Assembly: GCF_040802235.1 (NCBI RefSeq)
Contig: NC_133172.1
Coordinates: forward strand, 29,903,738-29,967,737
Length of the DNA stretch: 64,000 nt
Reading direction: 5' to 3'
Source of the DNA: Manis javanica
Lineage: Eukaryota; Chordata; Mammalia; Pholidota; Manidae
The notes below the pieces were generated by a model that saw only the letters and a list, made by a program, of their open reading frames with translations, was not told the origin of the DNA and made no database searches. The translations under genes and the position numbers were made by a program. Shown here in pieces: positions 1-12,006 of the stretch (its first letter is position 1; each line of letters begins with the position of its first letter).

Positions 1-3000
1 CAGACCTAAAGACACACACAGACTGAAACTGAAAGGATGGAAAAATATATACCTTGAAAATAGAGATGAAAATCTGGTGTTACAATACTTACAACAAAAT
101 AGACTTTAAAACAAAGAAAGTAACAAGAGACAAGGACATTACATAATGATAAAGGAATCAGTCCAACAGGAAGATATAACAATCACAAACATCTATGCAC
201 CGAACATCAGAACACCTAAATATATAAACCAAACACTAACAGAACTAAAGGGAGAAATTGAAAGCAATACAATAATAGTAAGGGTAATTACACCCTATTT
301 ATATCAATAGATCAGCCAGACAGAAAATTAAAAAAGGAAACAGAGGCATTGAATGACACATTAGAACAAATTGTCTGAAAAGATATTTACAGGTTATTCT
401 ACACAAAGCTAAAGAATACACATTTTTCTTAAGTGCACATGGAATGTTCTCCAAAACAGATTGCATATTAGGATATAAAACAAGTCTCAAAAAATTTAAG
501 ATAGTTGAAATCAAGTATCTTCTCAGATCATAATGGTATGAAACTAGAAATCAATTACTGGAAAAATATTGGAAAAAACACATGAACACGTGGAGGCTAA
601 ACAACATGTTTCTAAATAATGGATCAGTGAACAGATCAAAGAGAAAATAAAACAATACATGGAGACAAATTAAACAAAAACACAACAGTTAAAAATATAT
701 GGGATGAAGCAAAAGCAAAAAATTATATGTCTACAAATTGGACAACCTAGAAAAATGGATAAGTTCCTAGAAACGTACAGTCTTCCAAGACTGACCCAGG
801 AAGAAATAGAAAATTTGAACAGACCAATTACCAGTAACAATATTGAACTGGTAATCAAACAACTCCAAGCAAATAATCCCAGGACCAGATAGCTTCATGG
901 GTGACTTGTACTAAACATTCAAAGGTGAGCTTATAGTTACCCTTCTTAAAGTATTCCAAAAAATAGAAGAGATGGGAGTACTTCCAAACTCATTGTATGA
1001 GACCAGTGTTGCTCTAATACCAGAACCAGACAGACAGTACAAAAAGAAAACTACAGACCAATATCCCTCATGAATATAAACATGAAAATCCTCAACAAAA
1101 TATTAGCAAACTGAATTCAAAAATACATCAAAATTATCATTCATCTTGACCAACCAGGATTTATTGCAGAGATGCAAGCATAGTACAATATCCACAAACC
1201 AATCAATGTGATGTATCACATTAATAAAAAGAAGGATAAAAACCATATGAGCATCTCAATAGATACTGAAAAGCATTTGAAAAAATGCCATATCCATTTA
1301 TGATAAAAAAACTCTACAAAGTGGGTATAAAGGGAACATACCTCATCATAATAAAGGCCATATATGACAAACTCACAGCCATTATACTCAATTGTGAAAA
1401 GAGGAAAGTTTTTTCTCTAAGATCAGAACAAGACAAGGATCCACATCTCATCCATTTTTCAAAATAGTACTAGACATCCTAGCCATGGAAGTCAGACCAA
1501 AAAGAAAAAATAAAATAAAATGCATCCAAATTGTTAGGGAAGAAATAAAACTGTAACTATGTGCAGATGATATGGCACTATATATAGAAAACCCTAAAGA
1601 CTACACCAGAGAGCTATGAGAACTAATAACTGGATTCAGCAAAGTCACAATACATAAAATAAACATACAGAAATCTGTTGCATTCCTATATCTAACAATG
1701 AACTAACAGGACAAGAAGTCAAGAAAACAACTCCATTTACAATTTTATCAAAAAATAATAAAATGCTTATGAATAAACCTAACCAAGGTGAAAGACTTGA
1801 AAACTCTGAAAACCATAAGACACTGAGAAATGAAATTAAAGCTACAAACAAATGGAAATCTATCCCATGCTCATGGATAGGAAGAATTAATAGTGTCAAA
1901 ATGGTCCTCCTGCCCAAAGCAACTTAAAGACTCAGTACAATCCCTATCAAAACACCAATGGCATTTTTCAATGAGCTAGATCAAATAATCTTAAAATTTG
2001 TTCAGAATAAAAAAGACCCTGAATACTCAAAGCAATCTTGAAAGAGAACAATATTGGGAGTATCATTCTCTCTATAAAGCTACAGTGATTAAAACAGAAT
2101 GGTACTGGCACAAGAATAGAACCACTGATGTATAGAACAGAGAGACCAGAAATAAAAAATCCAGACAAATATGGTTAATTAATGTATGACAAAGCATCCA
2201 TGAATATACAATGGGGAAAGACAATCTCTTCAATAAATGTGTTGGGAAAACTGGACAGCTACATGTAAGAGAATGAAACTATCACTATCTTACACCATAC
2301 ACCAAAGTAAACTCAAAACGGAATAAAGACTTAAATATAAGACATGAAAGCATAAAACTCTTAGAGGAAAACAGGCAAGAATATCATGTACATCAACATA
2401 AGAAATTTTTTTATGGATACATCTTCTCGGGCAAGCAAATCAAAATCCAAAATAAGTAAGTGGGACTACATCAAACTAAAAAGCTTCTGCACTCTGCACA
2501 ATAAAGGAAACCCCCAGCTAAACAAAAAGGCCATTGATACATATTTGCCAATGATTTATTCAATAAGGGGCTAATATACAAAATACATAATGAACTCATA
2601 TAACTCAATAACAAAAAAACAAATCGTCCAATTAAAAATGGATAGAGGACCTCAATAGACATTTTTCCAATGAAGATATACAGTAGCCAACAGGAGCATG
2701 AAAAGATGCTTCACATCACTGATCATCAGGGAAATGCAAATCCACAATAAGGTATCATCTCACATCGGTCAGAATGGCTACTAAGTAAAAGACAAGAAAT
2801 GACAAGTGTTGGAGAGGATATGGAGAAAAGATAACCTTTCTACTCTGTTGAAATCACCATTTCAAAAAGATTCATTCACCCTCTGTCCATTGCAGCATTA
2901 TGTACAATAGCAAAGATACAGAAGCAACCCAAATGCCTATGGATTGATAAATTAATAAAGAAGTGTTACATATATACAATGGCATGTTACTTGGTCATGA

Positions 3001-3118
3001 AAAAGAATTAAATCTTGCCATTTGCAGTAACATAGAACTAGGGGGTCTTATGCTAAGTCAAATGAGCCAGGAAGAGAAAGACAAATACCATATGATTTCA
3101 CTTATATGTGGAATCTAA
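1..3118 (+). pseudogene. L1 ORF2 pseudogene (endonuclease-RT-C-terminal region)
   Basis: Remnant of the L1 ORF2 protein, which supplies endonuclease and reverse transcriptase for target-primed reverse transcription. Recognisable blocks are an endonuclease-like stretch near 1-500, the pre-RT block near 745-890, RT block around 1200-1600, and the C-terminal block near 2380-2570. The usual L1 ending (residues ISLICG) reads into a stop at 3116-3118. No open stretch exceeds about 60-65 codons, so there is no functional product. Confidence 0.85.
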
Positions 3119-3375
3119 AAAACAAAACAAAACAAACAAAAAAAGAACAGAAAAAGAAATAGACTCATAAAGAGGGACAACAGACTGTTGATTATCATAT
3201 GGCGGAGGGTAGGGGGATGGATGAAATAGGTGAGGAGGATAAATAAGTACCAATTGCAAAGTGTAAATTAAGTTAGTTATAGGAATGGAAGTGCAACATA
3301 TAGAATATAACCAATAATATTTTAATATCTTGGTATGGTAATAGGGGAACTACACTTACCATGACTAGAATCTAA
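1..3375 (+). mobile_element. Decayed L1 (5' part outside window), plus strand
   Basis: Old L1 retrotransposon. The window opens in the endonuclease part of ORF2. Reverse-transcriptase sequence follows, then the C-terminal region, an A-rich stretch at 3119-3147, and a 3' UTR that fades into a TA-rich repeat at about 3375. It aligns by eye with the other L1s in this window (reverse strand near 15400-15830, 28900-33100 and 61450-64000). Many stops and frameshifts show it is dead. About 150 bp of the usual ORF2 3' region seems to be missing near 2850-2870. No terminal poly(A) or target-site duplication could be assigned. Confidence 0.9.
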
Positions 3376-3472
3376 TAATATATATATATAATAACATATT
3401 ATATATATAATAACATATTATATATGTAATATAATAGCATATATATATACATACATATATATACATATATAC
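3376..3472. repeat. TA-rich simple repeat
   Basis: Imperfect (TA)n and TATAACATAT-type repeat immediately after the L1 3' UTR. It probably expanded from the L1 tail or integration site. Confidence 0.85.
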
Positions 3473-4179
3473 GGTCAGAAGAAACAAGATTGAACCCAAA
3501 AATGTGTTCAAAATTCAAGTCGGTTTATATTAAGGTGACCTGGTCTGATTATTATTGTTGATCCTCTGCCCTATTATACATTGAAGATTCATCTTTTCAG
3601 GAGATAAATTAATTACATGGCTGTTTCATATTTGGATTAACCTGGGAAAATTAAAATTGTCTCTAAAATGCTTTAGTAACTAATTGATACAGTATAAAAA
3701 TCAAAAGAAAGTAAAAGCCATTTATCATGTATATTGTCATCTTTTCCAAATATATTCTAATACCTATTATTAATGAAAATATTTAATATAATTTAATAAT
3801 TTAAACAAATTCCTTAATAAATAAATAAATAAAAGTAACTATTACAATAATTATGAAAAACTATTATTAATGAAAACAACAGTATTTACTTATTTCATAA
3901 TATAGTCTAATGGAACAATTATTGATATTAAAAATGCTCTTATAGAACTCATGCAAATTAAAATATGCCTACCAGTATTTCTGTTTGGCTTATCAATCAT
4001 AAAATAGCTAGTAAAATCAACACAGTTTTCATCTTCAGTATTTACTTGCTCTAGATTGAAATGTAGGTTATTTAGAAATCTTAACTCTATACATTCAATT
4101 GGCCTTTATATCCAGTTATCTTCTTCGATCTAAGAATGTTAAATCTGAAAGGATCAAAATTTTTTTCACAGCTATTATT
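3473..4179. other. AT-rich stretch, nothing recognised
   Basis: No coding potential, RNA gene or known repeat is evident. There is a short TAAA run at about 3815-3832. Confidence 0.6.
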
Positions 4180-4940
4180 GTTTGAAATGTGTTTTTCCCA
4201 ATACCTAAAAGTTGAATTCCAAACCCTTAGTCCCTCAAAATGGGACCTTATTTGGAGATAGGCTGTCTTAGACAGTTCAGGCTTCCATAATAAACTATAG
4301 ATCAGGTATCCTAAACAGGAAACATTTATTTCTCATAATTTTGGACACTAGGGAGTCTCACGGTTCTTGTTGATCTGGTGTCTGGTGAGGGTTCACTTAC
4401 TAGATTGTAGACAGCCACTTTCTCTCTGTGTCCTCACGTGGTGGAAAGATAGGAAGCACACTCTCATGTTTCTTCTTAGTAAGGGCACAAATCCGATCAT
4501 GAAGTCTCTACCTTTCAGACCTAATTAATTACTCTCAAAGATCCTAATACATTCACATTGAGGATTAAAGCTTTAACATATGAATTTTGGAGGGTCACAA
4601 ATATTTAGTCCTTAGTAAAGGGTCTTTACTGATGTACTCAGGTTAAAATGAGTTTGCTATAGTGGGTTCTAATACAATATAACTGTTGTACTTACAAAAA
4701 GGAGAAATTGGAGAACCAGGGATTGGTATGATGCTTCTACAGCCAAAGATGGCCAGCAAATCATCAAGGCTAGGCAAGAGGTGCAAAACAGATTCTTCCT
4801 CCTAGCCCTCAGAAGGAAACAACTCTACCAACACTTCTAGGATTTTAAACATGCAGAATTGTAAAACAATAGATTTCTGTTGTTAAATTATCCCATTTTT
4901 GATATTTTGTTATTCTAGCCCCAGGCAACTAATATACATA
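4180..4940 (+). repeat. Old LTR-like repeat interrupted by a second one in reverse
   Basis: The outer piece (4180-4262 and about 4619-4940, plus) reads as a common mammalian MaLR-type solo LTR: a block ending GGACCTTATTTGGAGATAGG, later AATAGATTTCTGTTGTT and a terminal CAACTAATATA. Between the halves lies a minus-strand repeat at about 4263-4618 with the same general plan in reverse (CTGTCTTAGACAG start; ATATGAATTTTGGAGGG near the end). The outer sequence resumes at the expected point (GGGTCTTTACTGATG). The exact family is uncertain; the assignment is from memory of consensus style. Confidence 0.6.
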
Positions 4941-5394
4941 TGCATAAAATATTTATGTACTTGCTTAAATTACATGTTTGTATATTTCACATGTAATTCA
5001 CATAATATGTATGAATGTAAAGGCAAATGCATGGAGAGAGATGAATATTCATATCAGTGATAGTGGGAGTAAAGAAGAGGGATTCTTGGGTTTATATCTT
5101 TAACATGCTAATGTATAAAAGAACAAATTAATAGTCACTTGTGCAATTAAAAGTTAATTATAAAGAAAACAAGCTTTAACTTTAAATTTTAATAGTAGCC
5201 TACTTGGTTTCCTTTGTTTAAAATTACATGTATATATTATTTCTCCACTTAGAGAAATCCTACTAACCTTTCCAGGACCAATCCTTTCCACAATATTTCC
5301 AGGTGAAATTAGTTGTTTCTGTGTGAACATGACATTATGATTCAATTTCCATTATGGTGCACTTTAGAATTTGATCTTTCAGAGAAATAGTTGG

Positions 5395-5530
5395 ATATAT
5401 TTTTTGTGTAACCTACTAGAATATGAGCTTCTTGATTTAAGATAGTTGCCTGAAAATGCAGTATGTATCATTCTTCTTTGTAAAGAGTAGGAACTTTAAA
5501 ATTATTTGCTGAATTTTACAGTATATTGAT
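5395..5530 (+). repeat. Possible L2 3'-end fragment
   Basis: Weak match to the L2 3' region: CTAGAATATGAGCTTCTTGA followed by a degenerate stretch that ends in TTATTTGCTGAATTT. Old and divergent. Confidence 0.45.
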
Positions 5531-5667
5531 TAAATGGGGGATAGTACCATAGCATTCAGAGGCATACATTTTGGGATTAGATAGACCTCTCTTTCTATTC
5601 CAGCTCTGACATTTATTTGTTACGAATGTCACCTAATCTTGGATAAATAACCAAAGCACTGAGCATT

Positions 5668-6100
5668 TAGATAATAATCCTAAAGACTCCACCAATAAGC
5701 TATCAGAACTAATGAATTCAGTAAAGTTGCAGGATACATATTCAGTATACAGAAACCTGTTGTATTCCTATATAGTAGTAACAAACTAGCAGAAAGAGAA
5801 TTAATAAAACAATTCCATTTATAGGTGATTTAAAAATAATAAGATACTAAGAATAAATTTAACCAAGGAATTGAAAGACCTGTACTCTAAACTATAACAC
5901 CTTGATGAAAGAAATTGAAGATGACACACATGGGAGGATACACCATGTTTGGAAGAATTAATATTGTTAAAATATCCATACCACCCAAGGCAATCTACAC
6001 ATTCACTGCAATCCTTATCAAAATACTAATGGCATTTTTGACAGAACTAGAACAAATAATCTTAAAATATGTATGGAACCATGAAAGACCTCTACTTCTT
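5668..6100 (+). mobile_element. L1 ORF2 fragment, plus strand
   Basis: Short piece of L1 ORF2 downstream of the FADD region. A readable part at 5915-6110 matches the segment beginning RINIVK and ending near FIWKHQRP in the intact ORF2 on the reverse strand near 62690-62840. It is truncated on both sides. The sequence after 6105 is unrelated to L1. Confidence 0.85.
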
Positions 6101-6104
6101 GCTG

Positions 6105-6639
6105 TTGGCCTTCTCTGATATGGGACATCTAGGAGAATGTATATGGAACTTTTGCCAGAACTATATAGAAGGGGGTTGTCATTCTGATGGACAACTCTTG
6201 ATGCTTACTTAGTCTTTGGTATGGCATAGTTCCTCCCAAAATCCAGCCTTTTGGCAGCAGGTTGATCACCTCTTATTTCTTCTGTCCTGGAGAGACAAGT
6301 AGCACACTATTACTAGAAATGACCACAAAGCTGGATATGATTTGCTTTCCCTGTGTGAAATGACTCCACAAGCATCACCACACAAATGTCTGTTTTATTA
6401 ACATAGAGTATTGCACAATATTGCAATAAAGAGAATTTTTTGCATATTAAGGAACATTTTATGTCAAAATATGTGCATTAATAGGTACAAAACTATGGGA
6501 TCTGCTGGTCTAACCCCATCACCCAGAAGCAGCAATCTAATGAAATGGTGAAAAAGCCTGCTAAAGGTTGGGTTTGTTCTCTGGTATATGAAATATATCT
6601 CTGTACTGAAAGCATATAATATCAGGCCAACTGGAGATT
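6105..6639. other. Unrecognised sequence between two L1 pieces
   Basis: Moderate-complexity sequence ending in AT-rich DNA. It has an ancient-repeat feel but matches no family I can name. No coding region. Confidence 0.4.
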
Positions 6640-7279
6640 TGAAAAAAGATGGTGGCATGAGAAGTAAGGCAGAAATCTCCTTTCAAAACCACATATAATA
6701 TGAAAATATATCAGACACAACTAATCCTAAAAGAGTGACCAGGAATAAGATTGCATCAGAGATTCTACTTCTGAGACAAGAGAACATCTCACTGAAAAAA
6801 GTAAAGTAATAAAGCCACGACCCAGTGGGACATGAGAACTACCCCAACCACAGCTCACTAGTGGGAGGAAGAGAAATAGAGCAGGGAGGGAGTAGAAGCC
6901 CAGGAATGCTAAAAACCCAGCTATAGAATCTACTCTGGGAGCACAAACCCACATTGCATGGTGCTCTGGAGATTAGAAGGGTTGAAAAGCAAAGTCAGAG
7001 ACTGAAATTCCAGCTATTTGTGGAGAACAGGTACCCATAACAGGCTGCTCTGGAACAAAAGGAAGGTGGGCACTTTGAAAGACTTTCCAACAGTGAGAGG
7101 GCTGCTAAAGGGGCAAGGATTACACAGAGCTTACTCCTCAGGAGGAGGAACAGGTGGACAAAATCGTCCCGGCACACAACCCGGCAAGTTGGGAACTTTC
7201 AGAATATTCAGGAGCTCCATGCACCTGGCTGGCAATGCAGCCTTGAGGGCCCCCACCGTGATAAGCAGCCTGCTGCTCC

Positions 7280-7720
7280 TTTCTCTTGGTGGGCACCTGT
7301 GCTCAAGAGTGCTGCCCCCACCATCGTGTCTGGCCAGCAGGAAGGCAGCCCTGCCTATAACAACTATACAGGCTTAATGCACAGGCTGCTCCCTGTACAC
7401 GTGGCTAACTGGACCTGACAGTGGAGGCAAGCAGGAAAGACCTCTGTCCTCCTGGCAGGCACTGGTGCATCTCACCTGCAAACCCTGTCATCACTCCAGG
7501 CCAGCAGGAGGACAGCCCTTCCTACAGCAACTTTTAGGTGCTTAACACAGAGGCTGCTCTCTGCACGCATGGTTCAGTGGCCCTGACAGTGGAGGCAGGC
7601 ACTGCAACTGGGAAGCAGCAAAGAGCTGTCTCTTTAGGGTAGGCACTGCCACTGCTCACCTGTGACCACTACCATCACTCAAGGTGCTGGGCAGCTAGCA
7701 ATAGCAGAGCTTATGGGTAC
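7280..7720 (+). repeat. Tandem ~167-bp repeats in an L1 5' UTR
   Basis: Landmarks recur with a constant offset: GGCCAGCAGGA at 7332 and 7499 (167 bp); CCTGACAGTGGAGGC at about 7414 and 7582 (168 bp); a GG(C/T)GGGCAC / GGCAGGCAC block at about 7288 and 7454, then GGTAGGCACTGCC at about 7638 in a partial third copy. The copies are diverged. The arrangement recalls the monomer arrays that form promoters in some rodent L1 families, though promoter activity here is only inferred. Confidence 0.7.
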
Positions 7721-7869
7721 TAGAGGATGCTGCCTACACAAACAATATTTCTCATTATCCAATAGGATTATGAAAAGGCAGAGGAACCTTGTTTAATCCA
7801 AAATTCCTCAAACACCAGAAAGAGGGCTCAGTGAGACTGAAATCACCAATCTTCCTGAAAAGAATGCAA

Positions 7870-8638
7870 ACTAAAAGTCATAAGCATGCTAATGGAGTGA
7901 CAGAAAAATTTTCAAGAGCTAAGGGATGAATTCAGGAGGGGAACAGACACCTTAAAAAATACAGTAACTGAAATGAAACATAAAATGGAGGGATTTAAAA
8001 GCAGATTAGATGAGGAAGAGGAGATGTTAAATGGAATATAAATTAGAGAACAGGAATACAAAGAACCTGAGGCACCCAGAGAAAAAAGGATCTCTAGGAA
8101 TGAAACAATATTGAGAACTCTGTGAACAATCCAAATGGCACAATATTCTCATTATAGGGGTACCAGAAGACAAAGAAGAGAAAAAGGGATAGAAAGTGTC
8201 TTTGAAGAAATAATTGCTGAAAACTTCTCCAGTCTGGGGAAGGAAATAGTCTCTCAGGCCATGGAAGTGCACAGATCTTCCAAGACAAGGGACCCAAGGA
8301 AAACAACACCAAGACATATAATAATTAAAATGGCAAAGATCAAGGAAAAGGACACAGTAGTAAAAGCAGCCAGAGAGAGAAAAAAGATCACCTACAAAGG
8401 AAAACCCATCAGGCTTTCATCAGACTTCTCAGCAGAAACCTTACAGGCCAGAAGGGAGTGTCAAGATATATTCAATGCAATGAAACAGAAGGGCCTCAAC
8501 CCAAGAATACTCTCCCTGGAAAGATTATCATTTAAATTTGCAGGAGGGATTAAGGAATTGCCAGATAAGCAGAATTTGAGAGAATTTACCTCCCACAAAC
8601 CATCTCTACAGAGTATTTTAAAGGGACTGCTCTAGATG
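7870..8638 (+). pseudogene. L1 ORF1 pseudogene
   Basis: L1 ORF1 encodes the RNA-binding, coiled-coil chaperone of the L1 ribonucleoprotein. The N-terminal coiled-coil part is broken by stops near 8040-8115. The C-terminal half is open at 8135-8635 (166 codons). It contains the family blocks EEIIAENF, RKTTPRHI, MAKIK and KAARERK, typical of the RNA-recognition and C-terminal domains, and ends SILKGLL then TAG. Eroded, with no intact start. Confidence 0.85.
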
Positions 8639-8827
8639 GAAGTGCTTCTAAGGCTAAGTAGCTGTCACCAGAGAAAATAAAACCCAAAAAGCAAAAACCC
8701 TATTAAAAAATGGGTGGAAGATATGAACAGACATTTCTCCAAAGAAGAAATTCAGATGGCCAATAGGCACATGAAAAGATGCTCCATATCACTAATTATC
8801 AAGAAAATGCAAATTAAACTACAAATC

Positions 8828-11396
8828 CTATATTCTTTTCTCTGAAAGGAGCTGTCACTATCTGCTATTAATTGAAAAATCTGGGAGGATACACTAAGTA
8901 ACCTTTTCTTAGTCTCTGGCTTAATGGGTTATTTTGTGATATCAACCAAGACAAAGCAGAGCTGAAACAGAATGGCATGATTAACACAACAGAGCCAAGT
9001 TTATACATTAGCATTTGGCAGTAAGAATATGCAATCAAAATATTTGGCAAAGATTGTTGCTGTGGATCTAAGTAGATTTAAACAGACATTTTTCTTTGTG
9101 GCCATGAAAACCACAATTTCATTGTTTTAACATAAATATCTCTAGGCAAAGGGTCTTGGCAGTCATATCTGACTGATTATGGAAAATCTATAGACATTTT
9201 TATTGTTTAAATAATTTTCCTTTCTTTCATTGAGATAAAACAGCAGGAAAATTCTATCACTTAATCCTTTGATATGATTAAGCTTAAGTCTGGGCTGCTA
9301 CCACATGATGGAATTGGACCAGATTTGAACATTATGGTCCCTGGTATACCTAACTGGCTTGCTCTCACTTGAGGTTGAGTTGCTCTATTACATTTATATA
9401 AGTGCTGAGTTCTTAAGATTTTTCACTTTACCCTTCAGTTTCTTCTATTTGTAGAGGATAAAAAATTAAAAAACAGATATCCTGTAGTCCAAGATTCTAG
9501 ATGTAAAATGTAGTTAGCCGTTTGGATATAATTGATGGAGATTTGGAAAGCAAAAGTGAAGAGATATTTTTCTTCTTGTGGCTTCTTTTACTGAAGTCTT
9601 GTCATACAGATATATGGGGCTTCCCTACAGCAGCGTTCAGTGTCCCTTCTCTTATTTCCTGGATGTTAGAGGTAGTTACAAGGTAACAGTGGTTGTTTCT
9701 TGTTCTCAGCATAGCCCTTGTGGCAGAGTCAGAAGTCACTCCCTGAGTAGATGAGTGCTATAATGTTTATAGAGAAATTCCAGGGCAGCCATCAGGCACT
9801 TTCAGCACTTATAATGACTTTCAAGGTCTAAATTCTCTGTATCAAATATCTTCCTGCTTAAAATACCCAGAGCATTTTGTTTTCCTCCCTGAACGCTGAT
9901 GGATGGATCAAGTTAAGAAGTGAGTCCTACAACATAACAGTGGGATTTCATGTGATTGAAGGAGTACTGTCACAGAGATTAATAGTATGAAGTGAATTTA
10001 TGTTCATATAAAGTTGTTTTCTTAGGAAAATACCATGTGTTCAATGTATTAGCAAAAGTAGAGAAAGGCCCAATATGGAAGTCCGACATGTTTATTTTTA
10101 GTGGAGTTAGATGGTTTTGATGATAAAGAGAGTGATGACACTAATCTTTGGGCATCTATGTGCTCTGGGCCTGAAACCATTATCCCTTCTGCAGACCTTA
10201 AAAAATCAACATAAAGACTTTTTGTCAAAATTTAAAAAAAATGATGTTTGAGTTTTATCTGACTTCAATTTTAAAAATATGGACAAATATAAGATAAAAT
10301 TACACATTCCACTGTGTTCACATTCCTGTCTCCTATTCAGTTATCTTCAACTCAGAGCAACATTCTGAGTGAAAAGAGGCATGTCTCACATTGGGCACTC
10401 ATGTGTCTCAGATGGATTCATGTAATTCTAGATTTTTGGACTATTGGGAAATTAGTTCTTACAGTCAATGATTGTGCATGCTAGATGCTGTCAATTCCTC
10501 GTAATTTCATCAATAGCCCGACACCATGGTATTTCAACTGATTCTAACTTGAGGAACAATCTATAGGTAGTAGAAGCTGTGAGTTTAAACCATACTGGAT
10601 TTCTGATTTTCTAAATATTAACTCTTCACAGACTTTTTAAATAAAGAATCTTAAAATAGTACCAAGTCTGCTTGCATTATTATCTGTAATCCATTAAATA
10701 CAACATACATGCAATAATAAAACTGTGTATTTTTAGTTTTGGTGAGTGGTGAAAAAGCTGACTCTTAGAATACCTTTCCTTTCATTTATTATTCTTATCA
10801 AGGAAATACAGATTATCCCCCATGTTATTCTCAATGGCTCACAATGTCCTTTGAAATCATGGATCAAATAACAAACTTGTCTCTTAATATTTTGTACTAC
10901 AGCTGTTTCCATTCTGTTTTTAAGACTATATTATTTATGTATTTTTCATACTCTTTGCTGTTAAACAGTGATCTCCCTGGCATTGGTATTTATAAATTAT
11001 AATAAATTGAATAGCATAGATGTTATAGAAAGATAAGATTTAAGAAATAAAATTAAAATTGTCAGATATCATGAAGAATCAATTATACAAATAGTCAAAA
11101 TTAAATAATCATTGTACTAAATATACAGTGAATTAAGATAAACATGTGAAAAGTGTCCTTAAATTTCTTTAGAAGTGAACAAAACAAAGCAAAACAAAAA
11201 GCCCTTTAATAAATAATTGAAAATAGAAATGTGATTAAGTCACCACAGCATAGATGTTAAGAAGTCTATTTGTATGGCCCATTACTTTAATGAACATAAA
11301 AATATTTATGTTTGATTAAAAGCTTTAAAAAAAAGGTATGGATGTTTTTGGCTAATTGGTTATTTAACAGAATACATAATTGAGTATTATGACTGG
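8828..11396. other. About 2.6 kb without recognisable genes or repeats
   Basis: AT-rich sequence with no long open frame, RNA gene, splice-bounded exon or clear repeat on either strand. Confidence 0.55.
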
Positions 11397-11410
11397 TGAC
11401 CTTATTTTTT
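11397..11410. repeat. Left target-site duplication of retroviral copy A
   Basis: TGACCTTATTTTTT here matches TGACCTTTTTTTA at 11994-12006. Read in insert orientation it forms the A-rich tail followed by AAGGTCA. Confidence 0.6.
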
Positions 11411-11993
11411 GAGAGGGCATCTCTCATATTTATTGATCAAATGGTTGTTAACAACAATAAAATTCTGTATAGAGGACTCAATGCACAATCATTAATCAAC
11501 CCCAAGCCTAATTCTCAACAGTCTCCAATCTTCTGAAGCATAACAAACAAGTTTTTACATGGTGAACAAGTTCTTACATAGTGAATCTTACATGGTGAAC
11601 AGTGCAAGGGCAGTCATATCACAGAAACTTTCGGTTTTGATCACGCATCATGAACTATGAACAATCAAGTCAGATATGATTATCCATTTGATTTTTATAC
11701 TTGAATTATATGTGAATCCCACATTTCTCCCGTATTTTTTTTTTTTTTTACTAAAATGGTAGGTAGATGCAAGATAAAGGTAGAAAACATAATTTAGTGC
11801 TGTAAGAGGGCAAATGTAGATGATCAGGTCTGTGCCTATAGACTGAGTATTAATCCAAGCTAGACAAGGGCAACAAAACATCCACGGATGCAGAAGATTT
11901 CTCTCAAAATGGGGGGTGGGGGTGAGGTTCTAAGCCTCACCTCTGTTGGTCCCCAATTTCTCACCTGATGGCCCCCCTGCGACTGTGCCTGTC
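11411..11993 (-). mobile_element. Retroviral LTR-containing retrocopy A, 5'-truncated, poly(A)-ended
   Basis: Homologous over its whole length to 59272-59880. In minus orientation it has about 270 bp of pre-LTR sequence (11993-11724), then an LTR-like U3-R segment starting TGTGGGATT (11723). It ends 18 nt after an AATAAA signal (reverse strand, 11434-11429), where an A-rich tail begins. Flanking direct repeats (TGACCTT...) suggest insertion by L1 machinery and not by integrase. Truncated upstream relative to the copy at 59272-61078. An internal run of T lies at 11737-11750. Confidence 0.7.
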
Positions 11994-12006
11994 TGACCTT
12001 TTTTTA
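11994..12006. repeat. Right target-site duplication of retroviral copy A
   Basis: TGACCTTTTTTTA, partner of 11397-11410. The core is 7 bp plus the homopolymer, so the exact length is uncertain. Confidence 0.55.

Larger units (their letters stand above)
6640..8827 (+). mobile_element. Internally deleted L1: 5' UTR + ORF1 + ORF2 C-terminal scrap
   Basis: The element starts with the L1 5' UTR signature GATGGTGGCATGAGA, also seen at 35549 and, reversed, near 35240. The GC-richer 5' UTR runs to about 7800 and contains tandem repeats of about 167 bp. ORF1 follows at about 7870-8638. From about 8690 the sequence is the ORF2 C-terminal block containing HFSKEEIQM and HMKRC, and it stops near 8827 with no 3' UTR or poly(A). 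Essentially all of ORF2 upstream of that block (over 3 kb in the family) is absent. No target-site duplication was found. Confidence 0.85.

Noticed and set aside
7018-7377. 119-codon open frame on the plus strand
   Set aside because: It lies in the L1 5' UTR tandem-repeat region, has no family resemblance, and is explained by GC-rich composition.
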